Shown here in pieces: positions 1 through 6,217 of a stretch of 47,526 nucleotides of DNA. Source of the DNA: CAZOVB01 sp964583095 (GTDB lineage Bacteria; Planctomycetota; Phycisphaerae; SM23-33); assembly GCA_964583095.1 (NCBI GenBank), contig CAZOVB010000030.1:1-47526 (forward strand). The letters run 5' to 3'. Below the pieces are notes generated by a model. The model was not told the DNA's origin. It did not search any database and worked only from the letters and a program-made list of their open reading frames with translations. How positions within the stretch are numbered: position 1 is the first letter of the stretch; the number at the start of each line of letters is the position of its first letter. The position numbers were made by a program, and so were the translations under genes.

Positions 1-77
1 CCCCGGTACCCCCGCGAATGCCCACCTTGACGCGGTGCGGGGGCTCCGGTCCGCCTGTCGCGGACCGGTCCAAGGGC
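1..77. repeat. Terminal direct repeat, left copy (assembly overlap)
   Basis: Bases 1-77 are identical to 47450-47526. The exact length of 77 matches a common maximum assembler k-mer, which suggests a circular or circularly permuted molecule cut open at an arbitrary point. The unit genome would then be 47,449 bp. The repeat falls inside the leader of the gene starting at 97, so that leader is split by the cut. A true short terminal repeat on virion DNA is less likely. Confidence 0.95.
9..68 (+). promoter_or_regulatory. Three-helix leader RNA element, copy A (P2 and P3)
   Basis: P2 has an outer helix 9-14/38-43, an 8-nt 5' bulge, and an inner helix 23-26/34-37 closing a 7-nt loop. P3 is a 9-bp hairpin 46-54/60-68 with loop CUGUC. 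P1 of this copy lies upstream across the circle junction at 47433-47455. The element ends 28 bases before the start codon at 97 and is followed by the box AACCAAGGAGACAGAGAC. Copies B, C and D keep the same topology with different stem sequences. The role is unknown: translation control, RNA processing or antitermination are all possible. Confidence 0.7.
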
Positions 78-96
78 AAACCAAGGAGACAGAGAC

Positions 97-1110
97 ATGG
101 TAGAGACACTTAGAGACCAGTATCAGGCGGCCGCAACCGCCCCCGACCCGACCCCGCAGGGCCGATACCCCCAGAGGCCGACCGTGACCCCCACGCGGGC
201 CGCGCTCGACCAGGCGGACCTCCGGGCCCGCGCGATCCTTGTGACCCTCAGCCTGTCCAAATGGTCGGGGAAGATCAGGGATCAGGCCGTGGAACGCCAG
301 ATCGCCGCGCAACACGGGGCCCGGTCCGACGCGGGCCAGTACCGCAAGGATCTACTGGCCGACAACCGGGCCAAGCTCAAAGCCATTGAGGAGCATGACA
401 GCGAGATACGCAAGCGCCACAACCGCTACACGCTCGAACACTCCAAGGGGGTCCGGATGCTCCCGACGGGATCGTATTTCGATTACGTCGGCGACCTCGG
501 GGACATGCTAGAGACGCGAGAGCGACTCGTGCGGGAGTTTCTGGACGCGTACGACGGCCTGAGGGAGTCGGCACGATTGGCCCTCAACGGCCTGTACCGC
601 CCCGAGGACTACCCGGACCGGGACGAACTCGCGGATGCGTTCGGCGCGTCCATCAAGTACGCCCCCATGCCGGACCCCCGACACGTCCACGATTGGCGAT
701 TCAGCTTGACCGAGGACGTGGTACGGGAGATGGAAGCGGAGATCCGGCGCGAACAGGCCGAAACCCTCCGGGCCGCAGTGGCGGAAGTGTGGCAGCGGAT
801 CCTTGACCCGCTGCGCCGGATGGTCGAAGCCGCCGGGGAGCCGGGCCAACTCAAGAAGGCCCGCACCACATGGGGGGGCAATCTCGCGGACGTGTTGCAG
901 ACGCTCAAGGCGCTCAATATCACCGACGATCCCAGGATGGAACTGGCCCGCCGGGAAGTGGCGGACCTGTTGGCCAACATGCCGGACTACCGGGAGATCA
1001 ACCGGGACGAGACCGTCCGGGCCGATGTACGAGACCGAGCCCGGAACACCCTCGCGACCGTGGAGGCCAACATCCCGCCCGACGTGGCCGCAGCTTTCGG
1101 CCTGTCCTGA
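97..1110 (+). CDS. DUF3150-like protein, first gene of the MoxR-VWA cassette
   Basis: The product has 337 residues, is soluble and is strongly helical, with charged helices around residues 70-110, 135-165 and 230-275. No signal peptide or membrane segment is visible. A segment near residues 47-60 (LVTLSLSKWSGK) resembles the opening of DUF3150-type proteins, which commonly sit beside MoxR/CobS-like ATPases and VWA/CobT-like proteins. That family call rests on recall plus context, not on an alignment. The ATG is preceded by AACCAAGGAGACAGAGAC, a box shared with the next two genes. It is first in a rightward unit driven from 47108-47136. A substrate-adaptor role for the ATPase is inference. Confidence 0.6.
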   Translation: MVETLRDQYQAAATAPDPTPQGRYPQRPTVTPTRAALDQADLRARAILVTLSLSKWSGKIRDQAVERQIAAQHGARSDAGQYRKDLLADNRAKLKAIEEHDSEIRKRHNRYTLEHSKGVRMLPTGSYFDYVGDLGDMLETRERLVREFLDAYDGLRESARLALNGLYRPEDYPDRDELADAFGASIKYAPMPDPRHVHDWRFSLTEDVVREMEAEIRREQAETLRAAVAEVWQRILDPLRRMVEAAGEPGQLKKARTTWGGNLADVLQTLKALNITDDPRMELARREVADLLANMPDYREINRDETVRADVRDRARNTLATVEANIPPDVAAAFGLS

Positions 1111-1122
1111 CCCCACCCCAAC

Positions 1123-1202
1123 CCCCGGCAAGCACGCCGGGGACCCGGCACACGCCCCCCGCAGAGTAGGGGCCGGGTGAACCGTGCGCCAGTCGCGCAC
1201 GG
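1123..1202 (+). promoter_or_regulatory. Three-helix leader RNA element, copy B
   Basis: P1 is 1123-1129/1136-1142 (7 bp, 6-nt loop). P2 has an outer helix 1143-1148/1173-1178, a 6-nt 5' bulge and an inner helix 1155-1158/1169-1172. P3 is 1182-1189/1195-1202 (8 bp, loop CAGUC). Twenty-nine bases later comes the start codon of the AAA+ gene, with the shared box AACCAAAGGAGACAGAGAC. No helix is followed by a T run, so these are not ordinary intrinsic terminators. Confidence 0.75.
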
Positions 1203-1231
1203 GCCAAGGGCAAACCAAAGGAGACAGAGAC

Positions 1232-2302
1232 ATGACAGACACACACAGCAACGACATTACCGTGACCCCCACGGAGTGCGCAGCCGTCCTGCGGGCCTAC
1301 GCCCGCCGGGGATGGAATCTGATGATCGACGGCCAGCCGGGGATCGGCAAGTCTGACCTGTTCGCACAGGTGACGGACGCGTTGATCGATGCCGGGGAAC
1401 TGGACCATGCGATCACCCTGCACCCCGCCGTCGCGGACCCGACCCGGTACGACGGCCACGCCGTGTATGACCGGGACGACAAACAGGCCCGCCACGTCCC
1501 GTACGCGGAGCTTGCTTGGCTCGTGGGGTTGCCCGAATCGGCCCGCGTGGCCGTGCTTGTGGATGACCTCGGACAGGCTACGCCCGCCGTGCAAAATGCC
1601 TTGATGCACCTGTTGCTTTCGCAGGAAATCAACGGGCAGCGGATCCGGTGCCGGGTCGCATGGGTGGCTTGCACGAACCGCAAGGGCGACCGCGCGAACG
1701 TGCGCGGAATCAGTGAGCCGGTAAAGGGCAGGTTCCATTCGCTCTTGCACCTGACGCCGGACCTTGGATCGTGGCTCGAATGGGCCGCGCGGTCCGGTGT
1801 CCCGTGGGAGATGATCGCGTTCGTCAAGTTCCGCCCGGAAGTGTTGAGCGCGTGGGAGCCGACCTCGGACATTCGGAACACCCCCACGCCGCGCACGATA
1901 GCCCGTGCGGCGGATATCCTGCGGTGCGAGGACCTGCCGCCCGAGTGCCTGTTGCCCGCCCTGGCGGGGGCCATCGGGGAGCGGTTCGCGTCGGAGCTTG
2001 TCGCCTACCTGAAGGTGGTTGACGACATGCCCAGCATCGACGGGATCCTCCTGCGGCCCGACACGGCCCCTGTGCCGGCCGAGCCGGGGGTCACGTGGGC
2101 CACGTGTGCCGCCCTTGCGGCCCGCACGACCCGCCAGACCGCCCCTGCGGTCATGCAATACGTGGCCCGGATGCCCGCCGAATTCGCCGTGTTCGCGATC
2201 AAGAGCGCGGTTCTCACGACCCCCGGGATCACCAACACGCGGGAGTTTACCGCATGGGCCGCGGCCCACCCCGAACTGCTTGGGTACTCCGACGCGGAGT
2301 AA
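1232..2302 (+). CDS. MoxR-family AAA+ ATPase
   Basis: The product has 356 residues with a single AAA+ module. Walker A is GQPGIGKS at 34-41, Walker B is VAVLVDD at 106-112, the sensor-1 region is VACTN ending at N149, and a candidate arginine finger is R167 in VKGRFH. The C-terminal 150 residues are helical and poorly conserved. MoxR ATPases form hexameric rings and work with VWA partners to remodel or insert cofactors into target proteins; the VWA gene follows directly. The open frame extends to 1184, but the ATG at 1232 is chosen because the shared ribosome box lies just before it. A CobS-like role is a less specific alternative. Confidence 0.85.
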   Translation: MTDTHSNDITVTPTECAAVLRAYARRGWNLMIDGQPGIGKSDLFAQVTDALIDAGELDHAITLHPAVADPTRYDGHAVYDRDDKQARHVPYAELAWLVGLPESARVAVLVDDLGQATPAVQNALMHLLLSQEINGQRIRCRVAWVACTNRKGDRANVRGISEPVKGRFHSLLHLTPDLGSWLEWAARSGVPWEMIAFVKFRPEVLSAWEPTSDIRNTPTPRTIARAADILRCEDLPPECLLPALAGAIGERFASELVAYLKVVDDMPSIDGILLRPDTAPVPAEPGVTWATCAALAARTTRQTAPAVMQYVARMPAEFAVFAIKSAVLTTPGITNTREFTAWAAAHPELLGYSDAE

Positions 2303-2311
2303 TCCAGCACC

Positions 2312-2390
2312 CCCCGGCATCCCGCCGGGGACCCCTGCAAACAGGAGCCTACGCGAGGCGCAGGGGAGACCGCCCGCCAGTAGCGGGCGG
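2312..2390 (+). promoter_or_regulatory. Three-helix leader RNA element, copy C
   Basis: P1 is 2312-2318/2324-2330 (7 bp, 5-nt loop). P2 has an outer helix 2332-2338/2360-2366, an 8-nt 5' bulge and an inner helix 2347-2350/2356-2359 (loop ACGCG). P3 is 2370-2377/2383-2390 (8 bp, loop CAGUA). The box AACCAAGGAGACAGAGAC and the VWA start codon follow within 30 bases. Helix sequences differ from copies A, B and D while pairing is kept, which is base-pair covariation within one molecule. Confidence 0.75.
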
Positions 2391-2419
2391 ACCTAATCCG
2401 CAACCAAGGAGACAGAGAC

Positions 2420-3598
2420 ATGATGGACACCAAACAAGCGCGGCGCATGAGCGCCGCGCGGGCCGCACTCCTGATGCGCGATCCCTTCTGGGGGTCGCTG
2501 GCCCTCAAGCTCAAACTCGAACAGGCGGGCCCGGATGCCGGGTTCGAGTGGGTCGCCACGGACGGGGCCCGCTTACTCTACCGGCCCGACACCTGCGCCA
2601 CCCTGAGCCACGCGGCCCTTGTGGGCGGGATCGCCGAGGAGGCGGGGCACTGCCTCATGGGGCACGTGTGGCGATTCGCCAAGGCGAGTGACCGACACGT
2701 AGCCAACATGGCCGCAGATTACGCCCTGTCGGGGATTCTCAAAGACGCCGGGTACGACACAGACGAGATGCTCCACGATCCGGCCTACCATGGCCGGGCC
2801 GCTGAGGACATCTACACGGACCTGATGAGCAAGCAACGCCAACAGGGCGGGGGCCAACAGGGACCGGGCCAAGGCAACCAGCCGGGCCAGGGCAACCAGC
2901 CGGGCAGCCGGGGCCAGATACTCAAGCCCGCCGACTCGACCCCGCAGGGGCTCAAACAGCTTGGGCAGGACTGGACCCAGACGGCCATCCAAGCGGCCCA
3001 CCAGACGATCCGCCAACAGGGGACCGTGCCGGGGTTTGTGCAGGAATGGCTTGCCCAACAGCTTGATCCGGTCGTGCCGTGGCAGGAAGTGCTTGCCGAT
3101 TTCGTGGACCGGGCCGCGCGGGATGATTACAGCTACCGACGGCGCAACCCCCAGCACGACGACGAGCACGTGATTGTGCCGGGCCTCTACAGCGAGACCA
3201 TGGGGGGCGTGACCGTGGCGGTCGACACCTCCGGGAGCGTCAGCGATGACGAGATATCGCAGTTTCTGGGAGAGATCAACGGGATCATGCAAGCCTACCC
3301 CCAATCTGTGGACGTGGTGTATTGCGACGCCGCAGTATCGCGCGTTGACCATTTCGAGCCGGGCGAACCCGTGACCCCCAGCAAGGCCCCGAGGGGCGGG
3401 ACGGACTTCCGGCCCGTGTTCGAGTGGCAGGACCGGCAGGACGACGATCCGACCTGCGTGATCTACCTGACAGACTCCTTCGGGACATTCCCCGACCGGG
3501 AGCCGGACTACCCCGTCATCTGGGGGATGACCGGCGACCCCGACCGCTGGAACACCCCCCCGTGGGGCTCCACGGTACACGTTGACTTGACCGCATGA
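2420..3598 (+). CDS. Metallopeptidase-like/VWA protein (DUF2201 type)
   Basis: The product has 392 residues. The N-terminal half matches the metallopeptidase-like domain of DUF2201 proteins, but the usual HExxH reads EEAGH (73-77, followed by CLMGH to H82), so the first metal-binding histidine is a glutamate. A Gln/Gly/Pro-rich linker spans about 137-175. The C-terminal VWA domain carries the MIDAS motif DTSGS at 269-273. Such proteins pair with MoxR ATPases, here the gene just upstream. The lost histidine suggests a binding rather than proteolytic role (inference). Two in-frame ATGs occur, at 2420 and 2423; the first fits the ribosome box. CobT-like is an alternative label. Confidence 0.82.
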   Translation: MMDTKQARRMSAARAALLMRDPFWGSLALKLKLEQAGPDAGFEWVATDGARLLYRPDTCATLSHAALVGGIAEEAGHCLMGHVWRFAKASDRHVANMAADYALSGILKDAGYDTDEMLHDPAYHGRAAEDIYTDLMSKQRQQGGGQQGPGQGNQPGQGNQPGSRGQILKPADSTPQGLKQLGQDWTQTAIQAAHQTIRQQGTVPGFVQEWLAQQLDPVVPWQEVLADFVDRAARDDYSYRRRNPQHDDEHVIVPGLYSETMGGVTVAVDTSGSVSDDEISQFLGEINGIMQAYPQSVDVVYCDAAVSRVDHFEPGEPVTPSKAPRGGTDFRPVFEWQDRQDDDPTCVIYLTDSFGTFPDREPDYPVIWGMTGDPDRWNTPPWGSTVHVDLTA

Positions 3599-3606
3599 GA
3601 CACCCC

Positions 3607-3688
3607 GCCGGGGGCCACGCGCCCCCGGCACCCCCGCGAAACCCATCGCCTTGCCGTGGCGTGAGGGCTCCGGGCCATGGGGGCCCGG
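3607..3688 (+). promoter_or_regulatory. Three-helix RNA element, copy D
   Basis: P1 is 3607-3615/3621-3629 (9 bp, loop CACGC). P2 has an outer helix 3631-3636/3662-3667 with one mismatch and one G-U, a 10-nt 5' bulge and an inner helix 3647-3650/3658-3661 with loop UUGCCGU, close to copy A's UUGACGC. P3 is 3670-3676/3682-3688 (7 bp, loop AUGGG). Unlike copies A-C, it is not followed directly by the shared ribosome box; 163 bases separate it from the next gene. It lies 8 bases after the VWA stop codon. Confidence 0.65.
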
Positions 3689-3797
3689 TCCAAGGCGGCT
3701 GGCTCCGGTGGTGGCGGCGCAACGCCCAGAACAGAGGGGTGATGCCGGAAGGATCCCGGTTTGTGAACTGGTCCCGGTGCGCCGAGTATGTTTTGCG

Positions 3798-3841
3798 CAC
3801 TCGCCACCGGCATACCTAACACTCGCCACCGGCATACCTAA
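3798..3841 (+). repeat. Perfect tandem duplication of a 22-bp unit
   Basis: Two identical 22-bp copies, 3798-3819 and 3820-3841, abut without a spacer. The second copy ends within the Shine-Dalgarno region (TAAGGAGG) of the gene at 3852. It may be a slippage duplication or a two-turn operator. The rest of 3689-3797 shows no gene. Confidence 0.9.
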
Positions 3842-3851
3842 GGAGGACATC

Positions 3852-4463
3852 ATGAAGACCCCGAAACGCACCCGGTACGACCAAGTTCTCACAGACGAGT
3901 ACGCGCACGAGTGCTACCGGCTCGCCAGCCAACAGAAGCTGGGCCATGTGCTCAAAGCCAAGCACTTCACGGTGCTGGACCGCTTTGGCCCGTACCGTCT
4001 CTGTATCGCCCGGTTGAAGGACGGTTGGCTCGACGTGGAACAGGTCCTCATCCTGACAGACGCCCACAGGTTGGCCCTACGGCTCATGGGTGCGCAGGAG
4101 CGGTCCGTAGAGCACTACGCCGTCGGACCCGATGAGCGGGCCCCGATGGCCGTGAAATTCCTGAAGATGCACCGGACCCCGCCGCCGCTTAGCGGGCGGC
4201 TGAAGACCTATGTGCTCTTCCAACCCGGAGTCAGGCCGGACTTGGGGGAGGTTGAGAGGCTCGTAGACTACCTGCCCGGCGTCGGCTCGTTCCCGTTGGC
4301 CCTTCACTTCAAAGCTCACTGGTATATCAGCCCATCCTTGTTCCAGGATGGCCCCGTGTTCTACGGGTTCCCAGAGGAAGACCCCATGACCGTGTACAAG
4401 ATCCCTCGGAGGTGCGTTCCCCGTGGGGGGTTCGTGAAGCTGTGGCAGAAAAACGCCCCGTAA
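3852..4463 (+). CDS. Unknown protein of the accessory cassette
   Basis: The product has 203 residues, is soluble and mixed alpha/beta, with no signal peptide, membrane segment or catalytic motif that I recognise. It begins with a basic stretch (MKTPKRTRYDQ), and the C-terminal half is rich in aromatic and proline residues. The open frame extends upstream to 3651, but the ATG at 3852 has a good site (TAAGGAGGACATC) and the upstream part overlaps RNA element D and the tandem repeat. It belongs to the same rightward unit as the MoxR-VWA genes. I do not recognise a family. Confidence 0.7.
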   Translation: MKTPKRTRYDQVLTDEYAHECYRLASQQKLGHVLKAKHFTVLDRFGPYRLCIARLKDGWLDVEQVLILTDAHRLALRLMGAQERSVEHYAVGPDERAPMAVKFLKMHRTPPPLSGRLKTYVLFQPGVRPDLGEVERLVDYLPGVGSFPLALHFKAHWYISPSLFQDGPVFYGFPEEDPMTVYKIPRRCVPRGGFVKLWQKNAP

Positions 4464-4470
4464 TGAATCG

Positions 4471-4500
4471 CCCCCGGTGGCTCGTGAGAACCGCCGGGGG
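4471..4500 (+). promoter_or_regulatory. Leader hairpin, truncated relative of the three-helix elements (copy E)
   Basis: A 10-bp hairpin (4471-4480/4491-4500, one G-U pair, 10-nt loop) starts 7 bases after the preceding stop codon. It is followed by GGCAAACCATAGGAGCGAGACATGG, split here as GGCAAACCATAG then GAGCGAGACATGG, a variant of the shared ribosome box. It corresponds to P1 of copies A-D; P2 and P3 are absent. Confidence 0.55.
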
Positions 4501-4519
4501 CAAACCATAGGAGCGAGAC

Positions 4520-4558
4520 ATGGAGACACAGACCCCACATCGCACAAGTGAAGTATAA
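4520..4558 (+). CDS. Possible 12-residue leader peptide
   Basis: ATG at 4520 stands right after the shared ribosome-binding box (AACCATAGGAGCGAGAC) and opens a 12-codon frame (METQTPHRTSEV) ending in TAA. Fourteen bases separate it from the ATG of the next gene at 4573, which has its own site (AAGGAGGAACC). It could be a translational leader, or the degenerate start of a lost gene whose box was kept. No bias toward a single amino acid, as in attenuator peptides, is seen. Confidence 0.35.
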   Translation: METQTPHRTSEV

Positions 4559-4572
4559 CACAAGGAGGAACC

Positions 4573-4755
4573 ATGACAAACACGAAACGGAAACCGGGGC
4601 GGCCCCCGGTCCCGCCCGAGCGGCGGGTACACCGCACTTGTGTGGGGCTCAGGCCCCGACACTGGAACTGGTTGAGGAAGCAGCCGGAAGGGATCAGCGC
4701 GACCCTGCGACGGCTCGTGGACCGTGCCGCCGGATTCGACGGACCGGACGCCTAA
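4573..4755 (+). CDS. Small ribbon-helix-helix-like DNA-binding protein
   Basis: The product has 60 basic residues. The N-terminus KRKPGRPP resembles an AT-hook. The rest (VGLRPRHWNWLRKQPEGIS then TLRRLVDRA) has the strand-helix-turn-helix pattern of small CopG/RHH proteins. It is last in the rightward cassette, with a strong site (AAGGAGGAACC) and an intrinsic terminator 20 bases later. It may autoregulate the cassette (inference). Its end overlaps the convergent gene at 4752-4949 by 4 bases. The fold is inferred from sequence pattern only. Confidence 0.6.
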   Translation: MTNTKRKPGRPPVPPERRVHRTCVGLRPRHWNWLRKQPEGISATLRRLVDRAAGFDGPDA

Positions 4756-4949
4756 TTGAGATGCGCACACCACCCATGGCGGGCGGCTCGTTTTGAGTCG
4801 CCCGCCATTTTTTCGCACAACTGGGTGACCGCCAGAAAGAACGCCCCCGGTTCTGGGAACCGGTCCATGAGCGCCTTGGACGGGTGGATCAGGATCTGGC
4901 CCCGGCGACGGGTCTCTTTGTTGAGGTATTGGACGCGCAGCAGTACCAT
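4752..4949 (-). CDS. Small unknown protein at the end of the early operon
   Basis: The product has 65 residues, is basic, and has a possible amphipathic helix around residues 24-50. The start ATG shares one base with the RusA stop codon (TGATG), implying translational coupling, with GAGG about 12 bases upstream. The longer open frame to 5186 in the same phase is a shadow of RusA. Its last third overlaps the terminator of the convergent unit, so its C-terminus (KMAGDSKRAARHGWCAHLN) may simply be terminator sequence. No family is recognised. Confidence 0.5.
   Translation of the reverse strand: MVLLRVQYLNKETRRRGQILIHPSKALMDRFPEPGAFFLAVTQLCEKMAGDSKRAARHGWCAHLN
4776..4813 (+). terminator. Rho-independent terminator ending the accessory cassette
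   Basis: A 10-bp perfect stem (4776-4785/4799-4808), extended by four more pairs including one G-U, encloses a GTTTT loop and runs into TTTTTT at 4808-4813. The T run fits rightward transcription only. The hairpin lies inside the coding region of the leftward gene 4752-4949. Confidence 0.9.
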
Positions 4950-5506
4950 CACGCCACCCCCGCCTCGTGCTGTACCCCCTTCCGGTACATCTCCGGGCAG
5001 ACCTCCCCGGCCTCCCAGAGGCCCATCCTGCGGACCAAGACCACCGTCCTGGGGTCCGAATCCACATACTCCTTCGCCTTCCGGACCTCGCACACCTGGG
5101 AGTCGTCCCGGAACACAACCTGCGAACACGCGTCCAACACGAGCTTCTCCAAGTTGTCCAAGTCGGGCTTTGTGGTGGGGAAGCACTTCTCCACGAGCCG
5201 TTCAGGAGATGTCCGCTCAGGACGCGCGACCTGTTTGCTTTTGGGCCGGAGCAGGTAGAACTGCATGGTCACCGACAACGGCCCTTCCATGAGGGACAAG
5301 TCCCTCTTCTGCATGGCCAGCCGCGCCACGTGCGCCACAGCCCCCTTCTCTTCGCGGTTCTGTTTTGGGTCATACGTCTGGGCGAACGCCCGCCCGGACT
5401 GCGCCTGCACAACGCGGGTCCGATGCCGGGCCAACCCACGGGCCTCGCCCGGAACAACGAACCGGACCCACTGTCCCCCGAACACGATGTTCGCCTTGTC
5501 ACCCAT
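4949..5506 (-). CDS. rusA: RusA-family Holliday junction resolvase
   Basis: The product has 185 residues. It carries the RusA signature KPDLDNLEKLVLD at 113-125 (D115, D117, K121) and a downstream FRDDSQV (D134/D135), matching the catalytic acid and lysine pattern of the family. RusA dimers cut four-way junctions, here probably those made by the RecT/exonuclease pair encoded in the same operon. The first 80 residues are typical for phage forms. The start ATG lies inside the end of the preceding gene (8-base overlap), and the stop is coupled to the next gene. Confidence 0.93.
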   Translation of the reverse strand: MGDKANIVFGGQWVRFVVPGEARGLARHRTRVVQAQSGRAFAQTYDPKQNREEKGAVAHVARLAMQKRDLSLMEGPLSVTMQFYLLRPKSKQVARPERTSPERLVEKCFPTTKPDLDNLEKLVLDACSQVVFRDDSQVCEVRKAKEYVDSDPRTVVLVRRMGLWEAGEVCPEMYRKGVQHEAGVA

Positions 5507-5768
5507 CCTTCTTCACCCCTTCAGTCATCTGGTGGACCAGTCCCAGATACCGCTCGACGGCATGTTTCGCGGACCCTGGATGTTTGTACGGGCCAAACGT
5601 GGTCCGGTCCCCTTTGGCCTTCCCGCCGCGACATATGACGAGTTCGCTGAAGACCCCGTCCCGTGTCCTCCACACGTTCGCGAACCCGGCGTTGAGTTCC
5701 GGAACGCACGTGCAGACGAGCGAGCCGGGATATTCCACATTCACCCAATCGAGTTTCACCGTCAACAC
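5499..5768 (-). CDS. Unknown early protein
   Basis: The product has 89 residues. A GTG start at 5768 is chosen because GGAGGAGGGGAC lies 3-10 bases before it; the same frame extends to 5840 but would overlap the upstream gene more. The N-terminal half is beta-rich (VLTVKLDWVNVEYPGS), and the C-terminal half is basic. It overlaps the upstream gene by 7 bases and RusA by 8, consistent with a tightly coupled operon. No motif is recognised. Confidence 0.65.
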   Translation of the reverse strand: MLTVKLDWVNVEYPGSLVCTCVPELNAGFANVWRTRDGVFSELVICRGGKAKGDRTTFGPYKHPGSAKHAVERYLGLVHQMTEGVKKDG

Positions 5769-6217
5769 AACGTCCCCTCCTCCCCGCTCGGCGCGACCCG
5801 GTCCAACCAATCTTCGACGGTCTTGTACGTATCCCGGCACAGAACGACCCGCGCACCATGTGTCCGGTGTGATTGCAGCCGCTGCATGAATTTCGAGACC
5901 TGGGTGTCGCTGAGTCCCATGTCTCGGGACGCGTCCGCCATGGTGACGTTCAGCTGTAGGAGGGCCGTCTCCAACCGCTCAAGCAGCTTCTCCGCCGCCA
6001 TGCGTCGCCCGCCTCGCTTCGTCTGCCGCTCTCCTTTCTGTTTCCCGCTGGCGTTGGGCTCGGTCGTATGGTTCCCGTTCAGGTCCAGGGTCACGCATAC
6101 CGCCCCGTTCCCCATGCTCTCCACCTTCGCCTGAGCTTCCACGGGACCGCTCGTCTGGATGATGTGGACTTTCTGCCATTTGCTGGTGCCGATGTTTGGG
6201 ATCATCACGCTGTACAT
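5762..6217 (-). CDS. Helix-turn-helix protein with a beta-rich N-terminus
   Basis: The product has 151 residues. Residues 1-50 look beta-stranded, 50-72 are a basic linker, and 73-130 contain a helix-turn-helix (MADASRDMGLSDTQVSKFM). The ATG at 6217 follows AACCAAGGAGCGAAGAGA, the same kind of box that precedes genes at 97, 1232, 2420, 13088 and 13739, which argues for this start. This makes it overlap the DnaC-like gene by 239 bases in another frame. A shorter start at 6001 (79 residues) is the alternative. It may be an early regulator or a replication accessory factor. Confidence 0.65.
   Translation of the reverse strand: MYSVMIPNIGTSKWQKVHIIQTSGPVEAQAKVESMGNGAVCVTLDLNGNHTTEPNASGKQKGERQTKRGGRRMAAEKLLERLETALLQLNVTMADASRDMGLSDTQVSKFMQRLQSHRTHGARVVLCRDTYKTVEDWLDRVAPSGEEGTLC

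Noticed and set aside
1123..1142. P1 hairpins as intrinsic terminators between cassette genes
   Set aside because: None is followed by a T run, and the genes share downstream leaders suited to one transcript.
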